NCBI GenBank assembly: GCA_900556525.1
Contig: USOZ01000138.1
Coordinates: 1-5,323 of the forward strand
Source of the DNA: an uncultured Oscillospiraceae bacterium
GTDB lineage: Bacteria > Bacillota > Clostridia > Oscillospirales > Ruminococcaceae
DNA: 5,323 bases
Direction: 5' to 3'
The notes beneath the pieces were generated by a model that saw only the letters and a list, made by a program, of their open reading frames with translations, made no database searches and was not told where the DNA came from. This document shows positions 4,945-5,323 of the stretch, piece after piece (the stretch's first letter is position 1; each line of letters opens with the position of its first letter). A program made the position numbers and the translations under genes.

Positions 4945-4953
4945 AGTATAGCA
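4945..4953 (-). promoter_or_regulatory. Extended -10 promoter of the Xre gene
   Basis: The minus strand reads TGCTATACT: TATACT (4945-4950) with the extended TGn (4951-4953). No good -35 hexamer is found at 16-18 bases, which the extended -10 may make up for. Transcription would start near 4938, leaving a leader of about 65 bases. A 10-base palindrome AAAACGTTTT (4925-4934) lies just after the predicted start and could be an operator. Confidence 0.5.
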
Positions 4954-5014
4954 GGAAAACAGGCGGTTGCGCTACATATTCGGGGTTTCAAATCAAATTT
5001 TTCTGTAAATTTTT

Positions 5015-5062
5015 GGTTGCATTTTTTCGCAACCGACAGTTTCCAAGCCTTATTTTATGCGG
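5015..5062. repeat. Repeat module, short copy
   Basis: GGTTGC (5015-5020) and GCAACC (5029-5034) are inverted arms around an A/T-rich 8-base insert. A tail at 5035-5062 follows, with ACAG, TTTC, AAGC and TTTTATGCGG in order. The same order recurs at 5103-5194. The insert differs, but the arm and tail (5028-5062) match 5161-5194 closely, with the main differences in a 4-base block and three single-base gaps. A further GGTTGCG lies at 4965-4971. Confidence 0.7.
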
Positions 5063-5102
5063 CTTATCGAGCGTCAAAATCGGCGGGAGAAAGCATAAAT
5101 TC

Positions 5103-5194
5103 GGTTGCGGCAGCGATATAAAAAAGCGACAAAATACGACTTTTTTCGACAAATTTCGACCGCAACCACAGGTTTCAAGCACGGTTTTATGCGG
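5103..5194. repeat. Repeat module, long copy holding the CGAC array
   Basis: GGTTGCGG (5103-5110) and CCGCAACC (5160-5167) are perfect 8-base inverted arms around a 49-base insert. The tail at 5168-5194 repeats that of the 5015-5062 module: ACAG, TTTC, AAGC, then TTTTATGCGG. It ends 4 bases after the kinase stop codon on the map. Two copies with different inserts in one gap suggest a dispersed intergenic element or a duplicated regulatory unit. Confidence 0.7.
5121..5160. promoter_or_regulatory. Four 10-bp-phased CGAC decamers with a 0A box (possible Spo0A site)
   Basis: Four consecutive decamers each end in CGAC, at 5130, 5140, 5150 and 5160; the six bases before are almost all A or T. On the minus strand these read GTCG every 10 bases. 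One is a perfect 0A box, TGTCGAA (5145-5151 as TTCGACA on +). Its neighbour at 5155-5161 has one mismatch, and the other two keep only the TGTCG or GTCG core. Spo0A dimers are known to bind tandem 0A boxes about 10 bp apart. The array lies about 180-220 bp upstream of the predicted Xre gene start of transcription. Phased A/T tracts may also bend the DNA. Confidence 0.45.
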
Positions 5195-5198
5195 AAAA

Positions 5199-5323
5199 TC
5201 AGCTCTCGCGGTTGACAAGCGGGAGGGTTATCATGACCGCGGTACCTCTGCCGAGTTCGCTTGAAATATCGAGGGAACCGCCGTGCATTTTCACTATTTC
5301 GTCCGCCACGGCAAGCCCGAAAA
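5199..5323 (-). CDS. Sensor histidine kinase, C-terminal end (5' part outside the window)
   Basis: Reading the minus strand from the window edge, two bases of an incomplete codon are followed by 40 codons and TGA (5199-5201). The translation [15 protein letters not shown], then [20 protein letters not shown], is the end of a HATPase_c ATP-binding domain: the GLA(V)A-EIV-HGG region after the G2 box, then the S-GRGT-F/MITLP strand typical of two-component sensor kinases. The tail after it is only VNRES. The phospho-accepting His, sensor region and any partner regulator gene lie upstream outside the window. It reads in the same direction as the Xre gene and spo0A but is separated from the former by 325 bases of repeats. 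No clear terminator follows the stop. Confidence 0.88.
   Translation of the reverse strand, partial: FGLAVADEIVKMHGGSLDISSELGRGTAVMITLPLVNRES

Noticed and set aside
5028..5194. The two similar 35-base blocks as a CRISPR array
   Set aside because: Only two imperfect copies, different surroundings, no regular spacers and no cas genes.

Overview
The window looks like a piece of a Clostridia chromosome (Bacillota), most likely an Oscillospiraceae/Ruminococcus-like gut anaerobe. The evidence is a full-length Spo0A, strong AGGAGG-type ribosome binding sites, consensus vegetative promoters, moderate G+C and a Xre-type regulator with a membrane tail. The family placement is inference.

Layout. Bases 1-391 hold the 3' end of a + strand gene whose product ends in a long Lys/Ala/Pro tail. 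A bidirectional hairpin terminator (415-448) separates it from everything else, all of which lies on the minus strand. Reading in the direction of transcription (high to low coordinates) the order is: the last 40 codons of a sensor histidine kinase (5199-5323, truncated by the window edge); a 325-base repeat-rich gap; a Xre helix-turn-helix protein with an acidic Pro/Glu linker and membrane segments (4160-4873); a 431-base gap carrying a promoter and several palindromes; spo0A (2955-3728) with its own terminator (2913-2941); a small lipoprotein of unknown function (2096-2692); and a methyl-accepting chemotaxis protein with a bare membrane domain (472-1962) behind a perfect consensus promoter.

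The genes share a signalling theme (kinase, Spo0A, membrane-linked regulator, chemoreceptor). Separate promoters and terminators show that they are mostly independent units rather than one operon.

The most interesting signals are in the gaps. (1) The spo0A promoter overlaps two palindromes 31 bp apart, centre to centre. One matches the NrdR-box consensus as I recall it at 15 of 16 positions, which suggests that a ribonucleotide-reductase-type repressor may control spo0A. (2) Upstream of the Xre gene lie four CGAC-ending decamers in exact 10-bp phase. They include a perfect 0A box and sit between the arms of an inverted repeat that belongs to a twice-repeated module. (3) The Spo0A receiver has Val where the conserved switch Thr/Ser is expected. 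(4) The spo0A leader carries a short reading frame that, beyond its TGA, stays open and stops at the spo0A ribosome binding site.
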